This document shows, in pieces, positions 23,581-35,295 of a stretch of DNA of 64,000 nt (positions are counted from its first letter, which is position 1; every line of letters starts with the position of its first letter). The DNA is taken from positions 106,079,513 through 106,143,512 of the forward strand of contig NC_080677.1 in NCBI RefSeq assembly GCF_030445035.2. The letters are read 5' to 3'. The notes under the pieces were generated by a model that had not been told where the DNA came from, searched no databases, and was given only the letters and a program-made list of their open reading frames with translations. The translations under genes were made by a program, and so were the position numbers. Origin of the DNA: Dasypus novemcinctus (taxonomy: Eukaryota > Chordata > Mammalia > Cingulata > Dasypodidae).

Positions 23581-24304
23581 TATTCAGTCAAGATTCTGAG
23601 TTGGAAGTAATAGAAACCAACTTTGGCAGACATAAACAGAAAAAGAATTTATTAACAGGACATTGGTTAGTTAGTTCACAGAACCACTGGCATGGCAATA
23701 GAATGAGGTTCAGAGCTACTCAGTTAAAACAACATCCACCTTTAGCACCACAGAGCTAATCTGGAGAGAACAAAGCCACTGCCGCCCCCAGGTGCCAGCA
23801 GCTGCATCTTGCACACTGCCCTTGCCAGCCCTAGATGCTGGAGACTGCCCCTGGAGGTCCTGTCACTAAAGTCCCAAGAACTTGGTCTCACTGCAAATAC
23901 AACTGTTGTAACTTTCGTGCATTGCTAACTCTCAATTCAAAACGCGGGTGGTATACATATGATTGGAGCCTAGATCATGAATCAGCAAGAGAGACTGGCA
24001 TTTTTAGCTCTTTCAAGAAGGCAGGCTCTGCTTCCTGTCAAGACCCATCAACTCCAGAACAAAATAAACCAAAAGGAAGAGAGAAGAAAGCTATTGAAAA
24101 GGACAAATGTATGGGTCAATAAAATGGAAAACAAAAATCAGATAGACCTGAGTTTTAAAAGACCAATAAAAGTGGGCAAACCTTTATCATGCCTGATTGG
24201 GGTGAAAAAGAGAGAGCAAAAGGGGGAGAGAGAAAGAGAGGACACAAAAACCTTTAGGATGAGAAAGGGAACATAACTAGAGTATTTATTTTAAAATAAT
24301 GTTG
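23581..24304. other. Unassigned, possibly an old repeat
   Basis: GAAGTAATAGAAACCAACTT and AGAAAAAGAATTTATTAACA near 23606-23660 look like a mammal-wide repeat, but I cannot name the class. Purine-rich text at 24196-24250. Frames of 95-99 codons here overlap in different frames. Confidence 0.35.
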
Positions 24305-25680
24305 CATACAGAGACAACCAGCAAGACGGCAACAGAGTATGAAGCTCCTTGGGTTTGCTCATGCTACAAGGCAGTTAGTAATCATCCAGAGGTATCTAAA
24401 GCACCTGTTTGAGAGCTACAGGAGACCAGAAGAGCATCCTGCAACATTATTGAAAGAATGGAAGGAGGAGACTGCCCATTTGTAGAGAAGATTCCCAAGT
24501 AGAGTGCTCCACGCCACTGAGGCTGGTGCCCATTCTCCACTGGAGGCACAAGCCAACTCGAGACCTTTCTGTGGCTGGAACTGGAAGCTCCACTTCCCAA
24601 AAACAGGGGAAGAAGAGATGGTTGAGCACCAACTTCAAATACTGATTAGTACATTAGGTGGGCTAAAGCATAATCCTAAGGACAGCTAAAGTTTGAACCT
24701 GTCCAAGTCAGAAAGAGGCCGGTAGCTGCCATCTTAATTCCATGCCTGGCACAAGGGGAAGCAGGACTAATTGAAAATCACAGTGCTGGTAGGGATTGGC
24801 TTCTTTCTATCCAGATCAGATTGCAGCTCTAACCTAGGCCTAGCCCCTCCTCCGGAAGGGAGGAAGCTAAGGGATCCTGCACCAGCCTCTCTGGGAAACT
24901 ATAAGCCAAGCCTTGGAGGCCAGTCATCATCCTATTTTGGCAGTGCAAGCCACATCAAGAGCTATTCTGTGGCTGGAGTTGGAAGCTCCATTTCCCAAAA
25001 AGAGGATAGGAAGAGACAATTGGCCACTGATTTCAGCTACTAATTAGTAAATTCAGCTGACTAAAGTATAATCCTAAGAACAGCTAAAGTTGAAACCTGT
25101 CCAAGTCAGAAAGAGGCTGGTGGCCACCATTTTGACTCTGCCCCCAGCATGAGGGGAAGCTGGGCTGACTAAAAATCACAGTGACGGTAGAGATCAGTTT
25201 CTTTCACCCAGATTGGCTTGCAGCCCTAGTCTAGGCTTTGGCCCCACCTCTGGCAGGGAGGAAGAAGGCAGGCCCTGCACCAGCCTATCCAGGTAAGTGC
25301 AGGTACATTTGGCTGGCATAGACTGAATAATCGGAAGTCTACCATGGCAACCGCGGTCATCTTGGACCCACACTGCATGGATTGCTGCCCACACCTATAG
25401 CTCCATCCCAACCCAGGCAGGGGAGAAAACAGTGTGAAGCATCATCAGTCTGTCTGGGCAACTGCAGCCTAGCCTGCCCAACTTGGATTATTCCACACAC
25501 TGTGGCTCTGTCTCCACCCCTGGCAAAAGAGAAAGTTGGGAGATGCTTCACTGGTTCCTGGGACAATAAGGGCAGCTTAAACTTCCATAGCTTATACACA
25601 CCAACTACATCCTTGGCTCCTAATAAACAACAAACAAGGGAGAAAGGGTAGGAAGCCCTAAAGTAAAGAGAAAAACTGCA
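24305..25680 (+). promoter_or_regulatory. L1-A 5' UTR with tandem duplication
   Basis: GGAAGGAGGAGACTGCCCAT and TGTGGCTGGAACTGGAAGCT match L1-B. A segment of about 398 bp is present twice (CTGTGGCTGG at 24569 and 24967); L1-B has it once. Downstream only about three units of the roughly 107-bp array are left (near 25285, 25340 and 25450). In other mammals L1 5' UTRs act as internal promoters; activity here is not shown. Confidence 0.75.
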
Positions 25681-25750
25681 CCCAGAATAAATATTCTAGT
25701 AACCTAGATGCCAGGACACTAACAAAAAATTACAATCCATACCAAAAGAT

Positions 25751-26780
25751 ATGGCCCAGTTAAAGGAACAAGATAAGCCTCCAGTGACATAAAGGGATTG
25801 AGACAACTGATCACAGATGTTCAAACAAATATCCTAAATAAATTCAGTGAGATGGCTAAAGAGATTAAGTATATTAAGAAGACATTGGCACCAAATGCAA
25901 TGAATGTGCCTTACTGATGAAAGGGAATGTTGATGTGGGAGGAGCAGAGGTGGGTGAGGAGTGGGGTATATGGGAACCTCTTAAGTTTTTTAATATAACT
26001 TTTTATGTGATCTATTTATCTTTAAAAAAAAAAACAGACACTGGATGAACACAAAGGAGAACGCATACATAGAAAAATAGCAGATCTGATGGGAATGAAA
26101 GGCACAATAGATGAAATTAAAAGCACATTGGAATCATATACTAGCAGATTTGAGGAGGTAGAAGAATGGATTGGTGAGCTTGAAGAAATGGCCTCTGAAA
26201 ATGAACATACAAAAGAACAGATGAAGAAAATAATGGAAAAAATTGAACAAGTTCTCAAGGAACTAAACAACAGCAAGAGACGTGCAAACATATATGTCAT
26301 GAGTGTCCCAGAAGGAAAAAAGAAGGGAAAAGGGGCAGAAGGAATATCTGAAGAAATAATGGTTGAAAATTTCCTGTGACTACTGAAGGACATAGATATC
26401 TATGTCCAAAAAGCACAATGTACTCCCATCCGAAAGAATCCGAATAGACCAACTCTGAGACACATACTAATGAGAATGTCAATGCCAAAGACAACAAGAG
26501 AATTCTGAGAGTTGCAAGAGAAAAGCAATGTATAACATATAAGGGATACCCAGTAAGATTGAGTGCTGATTTCTCACCAGAAACCATGGAGGCAAGAAGA
26601 CAATGGTATGATATATTTAAGATACTACAAAAGAAAAACTTCCAGCCAAGAATCTTCTGTCGAGCAAGACTGTCTTTCAAAAATAAGGACAAGTTTAGAA
26701 TATTCACAGATAAACAGAAACTGAGAGAGTTTGTAACCAAGAGACTGGCTTTGCAGGAAACACAAACAGGTGTGCTATAG
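25751..26780 (+). pseudogene. L1 ORF1 pseudogene (L1-A)
   Basis: ORF1p of L1 is an RNA-binding chaperone that coats L1 RNA: an N-terminal coiled coil, an RRM and a C-terminal domain. The likely start is the ATG at 25751. A frameshift follows about 13 codons later, and a 146-bp L1 tail is inserted at 25888. Downstream, 26089-26379 encodes the heptad-rich coiled coil and the start of the RRM, ending at a stop after VENFL. 26559-26780 encodes the C-terminal domain with the familiar ADFSPETMEARRQW and FQPRIF motifs. Several stops and shifts make it non-functional. Antisense frames here are shadows. Confidence 0.85.
25888..26033 (+). repeat. Short L1 3' end nested in L1-A ORF1
   Basis: GTATATGGGAACCTCTTAAG, then TGTGATCTATTTATCTTT and poly(A). 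ORF1 reads AGACATTGG before it and AGACACTGG after it, which is the TSD. L1-B shows the uninterrupted sequence at 59735-59760. Confidence 0.85.
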
Positions 26781-26879
26781 CCTGAAAAGAAAAGACAGAA
26801 GAGAAAGGGGTGGAAGAGAGTCCAGAAATGAAGATTATATCAATAAAAGTAACTAAATGTATCAAAAGAGTGGTTAAAA

Positions 26880-27585
26880 TAATATATATGGCAAATAAAA
26901 CCCAAATATTCAGGAATAAACTTAACCAATAATGTAAAGTACTTGTATTCAGAAAACTACAACTCAATGTTGAAAGAAATCAACACTGGAAATAATTGGA
27001 AGAGCATTCCATGCTCATGGATTAGAAGACTAAAGATCATTAAGATGTTGGTTATACTCAAATTGATATACAGATTCAATGCAATCCTGATAAAAAACTC
27101 CACCAGCATTTTTTAAATAAATGGAAAACATGATTATCAAATTTATTTGGAAGGGTAAGGGGTCCTAAATAGCCAGAAATATTTTAAAAAGGAAAAGTGA
27201 AGTTGGAGGTCTCTCATCCAGACTTTAAATCATATTACCTAGCTATAGTGGTAAAAATAGCATGATAGTGGCATAAAGACAGACACATAGACCAATGGAA
27301 CCAAATTGATGGTTCAGAAACAGACCCTGTATGGTCAAGTGCTTCTTGACTACCCTGTCAAATCCACCCAGCTTGGGCAGAATAGTCCATTCAACAAATG
27401 GTGCTGAAAGAACTGGATATCCATAGCCAAAAGAAGGAAGAAGAACCCCTAACTCACACCTTATCCAAAAATTAACTCAAAATGAATAAAAAATCTAAAT
27501 ATAAAAGCAAGAAACAAAGCGTCTAGGAGAAAATATAGGAAAATACCTTCAAGACCTGGTGTATTCTTAAAGAAGATAAGAGGAG
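26880..27585 (+). pseudogene. L1 ORF2 C-terminal remnant (L1-A)
   Basis: ORF2p is the L1 endonuclease and reverse transcriptase. Only its end is here: CTCATGGATTAGAAGACTAA, AGATTCAATGCAATCC, AAGACAGACACATAGACCAA, TCAACAAATGGTGCTG and CAAGACCTGGTG-like text, in the usual order. The endonuclease, the catalytic reverse-transcriptase motifs and the Z domain are missing. About 100 bp of decayed sequence separates it from ORF1, so the deletion exceeds 2.5 kb. It cannot encode an enzyme. Confidence 0.85.
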
Positions 27586-27589
27586 GACT

Positions 27590-28405
27590 GAGATGGACTA
27601 CTGATGTTTAATGTATGTGAAGCTTTAATTAGCTCTCCTGTAAGAGTGTGGAAATGTACAGAGTTGATGGTAACATATTATAGTGAGTAAAGGCTGGTTT
27701 ATAAATGAGGATGTGGCTGAAATTGGTAGTCTAGGGATGTAAATGCCAATTGAAAGAATGCTAGAGAATAATCTAGGGGCTGAAAGTTACAGTAAACCCA
27801 GAGGTGGATGAGAATTGTGGTCAACAGTATGGATGTAAGAGTGTCCTTGGTGAGCTGGAGTGAATGTACAGCATTTCTGCAGGGTGGTGGGAATGTGGAG
27901 AAGTATGGGAAAAATACAACTGGAGTGACCTATGAACTGTGATTAGCAGTAACAATATAATATTCTTGCATCTATTCCAAAGATGTACTGTGTTGATAAT
28001 GGGGAGGATGGAAAATGGCTGCCAAATGTACACTACAGACCTGGTAATAATCAGATGATATTATCTCATAATCTGTAACAAGTATCCCACCATGGTATGG
28101 TGTGTTGACAGAGCGATGTTATTGGGAATTCTTCACATGTGCATGATTTTTGTGTAAGTTTACAACTTCTGTCATAAAAATATATCTAAAAAATAATAAT
28201 AGAGTGGGTTGGGGGAAACATACACCAATTATAAGATAAGGACTATAATTAGTAGTAAGATTTTGACAATCTTATTACTTATTATGAAAAATTTCATAAT
28301 TTTTAATGAATGTCTCACAACAATGCAAGATGTTGGTGGAGGTTTGATGTATAGGGCCCCTGTATGATGTTATGCATGTTTGCTTCATAAGTTCACAGTT
28401 TTTAC
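27590..28405 (+). repeat. L1-A 3' UTR (older xenarthran type)
   Basis: GTAAGAGTGTCCTTGGTGAG, AACTGTGATTAGCAGTAACA and CACAACAATGCAAGATGTTG are shared with 55484-56410 in the same order. This UTR type differs from that at 12149 and 59845. Confidence 0.75.
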
Positions 28406-28443
28406 TATAGTATATATATACATATATATGAAGTGTGTGTGTA

Positions 28444-28484
<41 letters not shown>

Positions 28485-28486
28485 TG
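28406..28486. repeat. (TG)n/(TA)n microsatellite
   Basis: ATATATACATATATATG, then GTGTGTGTATGTGTGTGTG and an ATATATAT run. It probably grew from the tail of L1-A. Confidence 0.9.
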
Positions 28487-28489
28487 GCT

Positions 28490-29055
28490 CATCTTTTCAG
28501 AAGACAAGTTAACAGTATCTATTGAATTTTAGATGCATATATTCTCTTTGGCCCAGCAATTTCCCTTTTAAGTATCTATACAACAGGAATACTCTCAATT
28601 ATGATATAATACATATACAACGATATTTATAGCAGCATTATCTATATGTAATAATCAAAAATTGTAAGCAATCAAAATGCCTATTAGTTGGAAAAAGGAA
28701 AATCAAACCTATGCTATATAAAATTATGCAGCAATCTGAAAGAAATATGACATATAAATATATACACACAGATATGGAGAGTATACTAAGATATATGAAG
28801 AAAAAACATGAACTTGTAAGTAAATATTTAATACTCTATTTTTGTTTATGAATCTGTATATGCACATAAATGCATAGGAAAAGGGCTAGAAAGATGCATA
28901 CCAAAATGTTAATGGTGATTGCTTCTGGGATGAGAATGTGGATAGGGGATAGGGACTTTCTTTTCTTACTCAACTGTTTTGTTGAAAAATTTTACAAGAA
29001 AAATGTGCTAGTGTCTACTTGTACAATCTTATTACAATTTTCAAAAAACAGAAAT
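28490..29055 (+). repeat. Old L1 3' end
   Basis: GGCCCAGCAATTTCCCTTTT, TTATAGCAGCATTATCTATA and GGTGATTGCTTCTGGGATGA with TTTTACAAGAAAAATG give the order of an ancient L1 ORF2 end and 3' UTR. Confidence 0.7.
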
Positions 29056-30187
29056 CATTACAGTGGCAAAGAGGAGGGAGGATTAAAGAGGAGACACAGG
29101 GAGAGGAGGACATAGGATCAGGGGAAGATTTTTTTAATAGGAAGAGAAAGAGTAACCATACGAGAGAGGAGGGAGATGATTGAGCAGGGTCCCCAGGACA
29201 AAAAAGAGAATAAGCTCCACATCATCAGAAAAGGTACCATCTCTGCCACTGAGAGAGAAGAAAAGGAGAAAGAACAGGGCCAGATTGATGTATATTTCTT
29301 GGAAGAAGAGGAAGACTTTCAGGGACTTTTCACTGGATAGCCTCCATTTGCAAAGTGAGGCAAAGACAAACCACTTGAGAATCCTGAGGAAGGTAATAGA
29401 GAACAGGATTGAAGAATGAAGGGATAATTTTCAAATAGTTTCTGAAAACATTGGACATACTGAAGAATTTCTAGGCAGGCAGTATACAGCAGTAGCTTTC
29501 AAATATTTTGAATCTACATGAAGAACAACATTTTATATTATGGCCAGTACATACATATATCACAAAAGATCCATGAAACAAACTCTCTGAAATGAATTTT
29601 TTCTACTCTCTTCTATTCAACCTAACTTTTTAAAAACCACTAAATTGAGTTCATGATCCATCAATGGACTGTGGTTCATGGTTTGAAAACCACTGGTACA
29701 GAGCATTTAACTTTACTTGCATATAATTTTGTGATTTCTCTTGCTCCTGATATAGGAGCAGAGAAGTTAAGGAGGATGGATGTATTAGAAGGATGAGTTA
29801 ACTGATTCCAGGATAATGACAAGAGATATATAGAGAGGTGGACACTAGACTGGATGAGAAAGGCAGAAAAGTCAGATGAGAAATAAATGGAGAAGTCCAA
29901 GAACTGGAAGTCTCAGGGTAACTAAAGAATAGGGATGGTGGGAATAAGAGAGCAAGACAGCTGAGAATTCGTTCTTAGCTTTAAAGTGTCAGAGGTGGAG
30001 TGATTCTGGGTGATGACAAGGCTCAGTTTTGACTCTAAGATTCTGGAGGGTTCACTGCAGATCACAAGGATTGAGAAATCAGACAGGAGACCACCATAAA
30101 AGTGGTTGTTGTAAAAGTCTAGGCACATTGTGCATACTGCCAAGGTTAAATGAGAAAGTTAAAAGTTCAAGATAAATATGAGAAATG
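29056..30187. other. No recognised gene; low-level L2-like text at the end
   Basis: Purine-rich, with short frames. 29870-30180 might be antisense L2, but I would not call it. Confidence 0.4.
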
Positions 30188-30436
30188 TTTTAGACCAGTG
30201 ATATCCAAAAGAACTTCCTCTGATGATGGAAATGTTCTATATCTGTACTGTCCAATTCACATGTGCCTATTCACATGTGCCTAGCCACATGTGCCTATTG
30301 AATACTTGAAGATGGCTCATATAACTGAGAAACTGAAACTTTAATTGCATAAATTTTGAATATCCACATGTATAATTTAAATTTAAATAGCCATATGTGG
30401 CTAGTGGTTACCACATGGGACAGCACCGTTCTAGAT
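30188..30436 (+). mobile_element. MER5A-type hAT MITE
   Basis: The element runs from CAGTGATATCCAAAAGAAC (30196) to ACAGCACCG (30428). The interior holds GATGGAAATGTTCTATATCT, ATTTAAATTTAAATAGCC and ATATGTGGCTAGTGGTTACC. Terminal repeats are CAGTG and CACCG. The 8-bp flanks TTTTAGAC and TTCTAGAT agree at 6 of 8 positions, as expected for an old hAT TSD. It has no coding capacity. Confidence 0.9.
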
Positions 30437-32217
30437 GAAAAACTCTCAGAAAACATATAGTCGATTAAAAGTACCACAATATGATGTGTCTAAAGCACTG
30501 GGAGACTACTTATTTTGATGGAAAAAGACAATGTAACCTGTTTATTTTAGTTGACAGACTGTTTCACAAGCAGAAAATGACTTTTAGAGATCAGGAATCG
30601 CGGGTCTGCAGAGAATATAATGCATTAGGGCAAGAGATGTAGAAATACAATTTATCCATGTAAGCTGGTGCAAGAACCAATGGTGGGACAGATGCCCCAG
30701 GACAGCGAAGACAATAGTAAACCAGTTGTGCTTTGTTATATCAACAGACCCTTAATTTACAAGGGGACTTGTAAATTAATGATATAGTTAAAAGGCTGAG
30801 AGGCATTGAAGAATTCGATAGAGGAATGTAAGAAGAAATCTGAAAATACTTCGACAACTTTCATAAAGACTTGTTTGCATGTTTATAGCTCTTTCCGTTA
30901 AATTTTTTCACTTATTCCCATATGGTTTGTGTTTCTCCCTTTAACTCTGAGAAACTCAATTATCGTTGAAAAGCTATCACAGGTTTTGAATCAAACATTC
31001 CCTCGGCCTGAACTAAGCCAAAACTCACCAAGCAACTGCTTCTCAGGTCTAGAAATCTCAAACACAGTGAAACGTCTAACGAATTGTATTCTCCAGGCAG
31101 AATCTCTTCAGGCTACAGAGACTGACTGCACTTTGTCAGTTATACCTATGAGGAAACTCAGATGGACTCCTGAAAACCTAAAGCTCTATCATTCTGTCCA
31201 GACTATCAATTTTGATGGGAACTGTACCATTCTGTATTCCAGATGAAAGGTGTTTGTCTTAGGGGAAGATTCCAGATTTTATGGACTGAGATACCTAAGG
31301 GAGAGATTTCCTCCATTCGGTTCTCAAAATTTTGGTTTTAAGCACAATGCCTCCTGTGGAGATGTACTCCAGCCTCTCCTTTCCCCAGTTCTTCCTTGCC
31401 CAAAGTCCATTTCCCACAACCCTGCTGTCACATAACATTCCCGTAAAGGCAGCCGTTACAGAAATGGGTCTTATCCACATTTAGAGTCCCAGCTATAACC
31501 AAACCAGCCCTCTCTGACAGCAGTGCTATCTGTCATCCATGTTATTCTCCTGCTCCTTCTTACAGCTCCTGTCTGTAGAGTATGTGACCAGATGAGAAAA
31601 ACTCTATACCAACCAGAGGAGAATTCACAAAAGGTCACTTACAAAATCTGTACTAATATTCAGCCTGCAACACCTCGATATTGACTAGAAACATGCTGTT
31701 TAAGAAAGAAACCTCACACTAAATCACAGGTAGAACCATGGAATCCATAATTACTTCATTCCCTAGACATTTCCAAAGTGCAAATCAATGAAGCTGTAAC
31801 ACTGAACTATCCTTTATCCACCTCCAGGAGCCAGCCTATCACCCGAGATCTCCACCTCCTTCCCACCACTGCCCAATTTTAGTCATTTGGCTATTAATTG
31901 CTCAAAAAGGTAGTTAGGAGGAAGCAAAGACAGGAATTTAAAATGCCTAAATATTGTACTGTGAAGTGGGAACAATTTTTTAATATCTTGCTGTCCTGGA
32001 ATAGAGGTTGATTCTAATTACTCAAACACATTAGAAAATTCTGTGTCTATCTATAGCTCTGTAGCATATACCTCTGCCATCTCTTCTCCCCAAAACAGAG
32101 ATAACCAAGATTAAGCATAAATGATACCTTCATTGAAAAAATTGCCTCTACTTTCCCTTGCAGAGTTTGTCTGTCAGCCTCATTTGATACATAATATACT
32201 GTAGTCATTGGCATACC
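30437..32217. other. No recognised gene or repeat
   Basis: The longest frame (30929-31246, 105 codons) has no recognisable domain, no splice context and no codon signature I can see. The rest is unassigned. Confidence 0.45.
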
Positions 32218-32516
32218 TTTTTTTTATTCCCCCTCCCCCACAAGATGGCTTCCTCATCTCTCTGTTCGTTGTCTGCTCGTCTTCTTTAGGAGACACTGGG
32301 AACCAAACCTGGGACCTTCTACTACCTGCGGGTTGCATTGTCCATTGGTTGTGGCATCTGCTCATTGTGGCATCTTGCTCCTTGTAGTGACTTGCTGCTT
32401 GCAGCATGTGCTCATTGCAGTATCTGCTCATCTTCTTTAGGAGGCACCAGGAACCGAACCCAGGACCTCCCATGTGGGGGGCAGGAGCTCAATTGCTTGA
32501 ACCACATTCATTCCCC
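32218..32516 (-). repeat. DAS-type SINE, antisense, with partial second head
   Basis: On the - strand: head (GTGGTTCAAGCAATTGAGCT, GGTTCGGTTCC), a body of GCAGATGCCACAA-like units, a B-box-only partial head (GGTTTGGTTCCC) and a G-rich A-tail at the low-coordinate end. Confidence 0.85.
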
Positions 32517-33116
32517 AGCATACTACATTTTAATATTATTCAGATTTGTCCTGCCCTGTAGAGTGTGAGTGTCTCATAGGCAGGGACCTCTCTGATGCCT
32601 CTTTACATTTCTCTTGCCAGTCACATAATACATGATATATAAGCAATAAGTAGCATTTTACTGAATGAATGAGTGAATGAATGCATGCATAAATGACATG
32701 AATCTTGTTCAATATTTTACCAATTTTGACCAACTCTTGCCCTAACCACTAAGTATGTGCCTTTTGCCACCCCAGGAGCCCAAATTTGTCCCATCCCTTT
32801 TCTCTTTTCAGACTAGTTCTCTGGATACTGCTACTTACCTCCTTTCTCCTTTGCAGATAAAGATATTGTCCCAACAAAAATCCCTTTTCATCCTCACTCA
32901 AGGAAGAGGAGCAAGCAGTTGGAGAGGTAAAGGAAATAGAGAACTCTGTTTCATAGCTGTCAGAAGTCAATGAGATATAGACTACGGATATGCCCCAGGC
33001 CCAACAAACAGTCTAAAAATGTCCAGGAGAAATTTTTTAAATCCCAGGCCTGGGGGAGAAAAGAAATCCTTGGAATACTGCAGAGAAAATAAATATTGAC
33101 AATGTGTGAACTGCAC
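32517..33116. other. No recognised gene or repeat
   Basis: Nothing supported apart from a few TGAATGAATG-type repeats near 32665. Confidence 0.4.
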
Positions 33117-33225
33117 AATAATAATAACTAATATTTATTGAGCACTTACTCTGGGCCATCTACTGTTGCAAATAACTTTAATTTTACTGTAGCTTTACAA
33201 AGAGTCCTGGTATCTGGTAGGACAA
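33117..33225 (-). repeat. MIR SINE fragment
   Basis: TTTATTGAGCACTTACTCTG and CTACTGTTGCAAATAACTTT are the antisense of the MIR end. Confidence 0.7.
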
Positions 33226-33340
33226 GCCTCTTACCTTCTGTTCTTCAAGAAAATCATGGCTATTTGGGGGTCATGGCTTTTCCATATACATTTTACAATT
33301 AATTTTCCAAGTTGTATCTGGGGGAGCTGTAGTTCTCTGT

Positions 33341-33517
33341 ATGGAGTTTTTCGGTTTTTTTATACTTTTTTAATTAAAATTAATAGATCACAAAGAACAT
33401 TACATTTAAAAACGTAAGAGGTTCCCATATAACCCACTCCCCACCCCCACTCCCATCATTTTTGTAAATTATATTTTTTTGAAGATATATACATCACAAA
33501 AAATACATGGGGTTTTT
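33341..33517 (-). repeat. Very short L1 3' tail with TSD, antisense
   Basis: The insert 33352-33506 is the antisense of an L1 end with two consecutive terminal modules, the same junction as at 55575-55775. The TSD is ATGGAGTTTTT and ATGGGGTTTTT. Confidence 0.85.
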
Positions 33518-33739
33518 ATTGTTTTTGTAACTGCCCTGTAAGTTTGAAAGTATTTCAAAATAAAAAGTTTTTTTTTAAATTCTGAAAAAAAGATGCAAAA
33601 CTGCTGGTGCCTTCACACAATTCAAGGCAGTGGCAGCAAAATGTATTGGTAATCAGTGTGTTCTTCCCCATCACCTCCCCAGTAAATTCTTTTATTGTTT
33701 TTTTTTACAGTAAACTCTTTTAAATGCCAGTTTCACCTA
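33518..33739. other. Unassigned; possible old LINE tail
   Basis: GTTTGAAAGTATTTCAAAAT at 33540 with a poly(A)-like run may be an old L1 3' end. Confidence 0.35.
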
Positions 33740-35295
33740 ACAACATGCTTGGTGAAGCAGAAAATTATATTAATTTTATCAAATCTCGATGCTTGAGTAA
33801 TGGCATTTGAATATTCTCTGTGACCACATGGGAAGTCCACTTAAAGTACTTCTGCTGAATACCAAAATATGCTTGTTGTCTTAAGGAAAAACACTTGTGT
33901 GTTTGAGTTGTGAGCTGACCTAACTGCTTTCTTCATGGAACACCATTTTATTGAGTTGACAGTAAACCCCCAAAATGCATGTCAACCCAGAACCTCAGAT
34001 GCGATCTTACTGGAAACAGGGTCTTGGCAGATGTAATTGGCTAAAATAAGATGAGAGTGGGTCCCAATCCAGAATGAGTGGTGTCCTTATAAGAAGAAAC
34101 AAATTTGGACACAGAGAGCAACATAGAGAGAAGACGGCCACATGAAGATGGAGGCAGAGATTGGAGTTCTCCGCCCCCAAGCCCAGGAACACCTGTGTTA
34201 CCAGAAGCTAGAAGAGGCAAAGAAGGATTCTTTCCCAGGCTGTCGGGCGATGCACGGCCCTACCTGCACTTTGATTTCAGACTCGTAGTCTCTGGGACAG
34301 TAAGAGAATACATTCCTGTTGTTTTACACCACCCCGTGTGTGGTCATTTGTTATGGCAGTCCTAGGGAGTTAATACAACCTGCCGTACTTGAAGCAATGA
34401 CTCACAAATGAACTATGGCTATTTAGACTTGGTTATTTGGCAGATATTTTATCAATACTGAACAAACTGAGCCTGTCACTTCCAGGAAAACAACTGAGGG
34501 AATCTGTTGCCAGTGATAAAATTTGAGTTTTCAAGAAAAAACAAAAATTTTAGAAAACTTGTATTTACCACTATTGAGCTTGACAGCTTCCTAGTACTTT
34601 GACTTTTCTGATAAGATCAGTGGTGATGCTAATGAATGTTATTTTTGTGTCAGCATTTGGAAGATCTGGATAGGAACCAATATTTTCTAATCACCAACCT
34701 ATGATGTTACAAAGTCATGCATAGGGAAAAGACCCATTTAAAATGTGAGATAGATAAATGGATTTTAATGTAAGAGAATATGAAAAGTTTATTGATATGG
34801 TTTTCAAATTCCACATCACAACTAACCATTAGGAAACCACCACTTGTCAACTTTGGGAGAAGTATCAAGATTAATATCCACCATTATCTGAAAAGGCTAT
34901 TGAAATACTTCTCCCTTTTCCAGATATATATCTGTGTGAGACCAGGGTTTTTTCATACATTTCAACAAAATAACATATAGCAACAGAACAAATTCAGGAG
35001 CAGAAATGAGAATCTAGCTGTCTTCTATAAAGCTAAATGATAAAAAGGTTTTTCAAAAATGTAAGCAGTCTCTCACTAAAATATTTGTTTTGGAAAATAA
35101 GCTATCTTTTCATTAAAATTTTATTTACGTTAATATCAAATGTGTTTGTTATTATTTTTTAATTAAATAATATTTTTATTTCTGTTTGGATTTTTAATAG
35201 AGTAAATATAGATAAATATAGCCCACATTTACAAAAGCTCTTTGGGGTCCTCAATAATTTTTAAGAGTGTAAAGGGGCTCTGAGACCTAAACATT
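33740..35295 (+). pseudogene. hAT (Charlie-like) transposase relic, split by an LTR
   Basis: hAT transposases cut and paste DNA transposons; the C-terminal hATC region mediates dimerisation. Translated piecewise on +, 33740-33954 gives the segment around NFIKSRCLSNG and LLLNTK. After the LTR, 34379-34500 gives LGYLADILSILNK-like text. 34850-34990 gives SEKAIEILLPF and YLCE, the conserved hATC core. The end CCTCAATAATTTTTAAGAGTG to CTCTGAGACC near 35250-35290 is the 3' end of the transposon. Many stops and frameshifts; the N-terminal zinc finger and catalytic core lie outside or are lost. The 66-codon frame at 34780 is partly out of frame. I recognised the family from memory; the exact subfamily is open. 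Confidence 0.75.
33955..34378 (+). repeat. MLT1-type solo LTR inside the hAT relic
   Basis: CAGGGTCTTGGCAGATGTAA, GTGGTGTCCTTATAAGAAG, ATGAAGATGGAGGCAGAGAT, GATTTCAGACTCGTAG and the end TATGGCAGTCCTAGGGAGTT are the MLT1 landmarks in sense order. The hAT reading resumes just after it. Confidence 0.9.

Larger units (their letters stand above)
24305..28405 (+). mobile_element. L1-A: L1 with 5' UTR, broken ORF1, ORF2 remnant and 3' UTR
   Basis: The element starts near an AGACGGCA-type L1 start and runs through a repeat-bearing 5' UTR, ORF1, a large deletion, the end of ORF2 and a 3' UTR like that at 55484-56410. It is dead: ORF1 is frameshifted and holds another L1 tail, and nearly all of the endonuclease and reverse-transcriptase region is gone. 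Sense strand is +. The 5' end aligns with that of L1-B (57753), which supports a complete 5' end in both. Confidence 0.85.

Noticed and set aside
26297-26740. 147-codon frame on -
   Set aside because: It is the antisense of L1 ORF1.
30929-31246. 105-codon frame as a coding exon
   Set aside because: No domain, no splice signals I can defend, and no support from a neighbouring exon.
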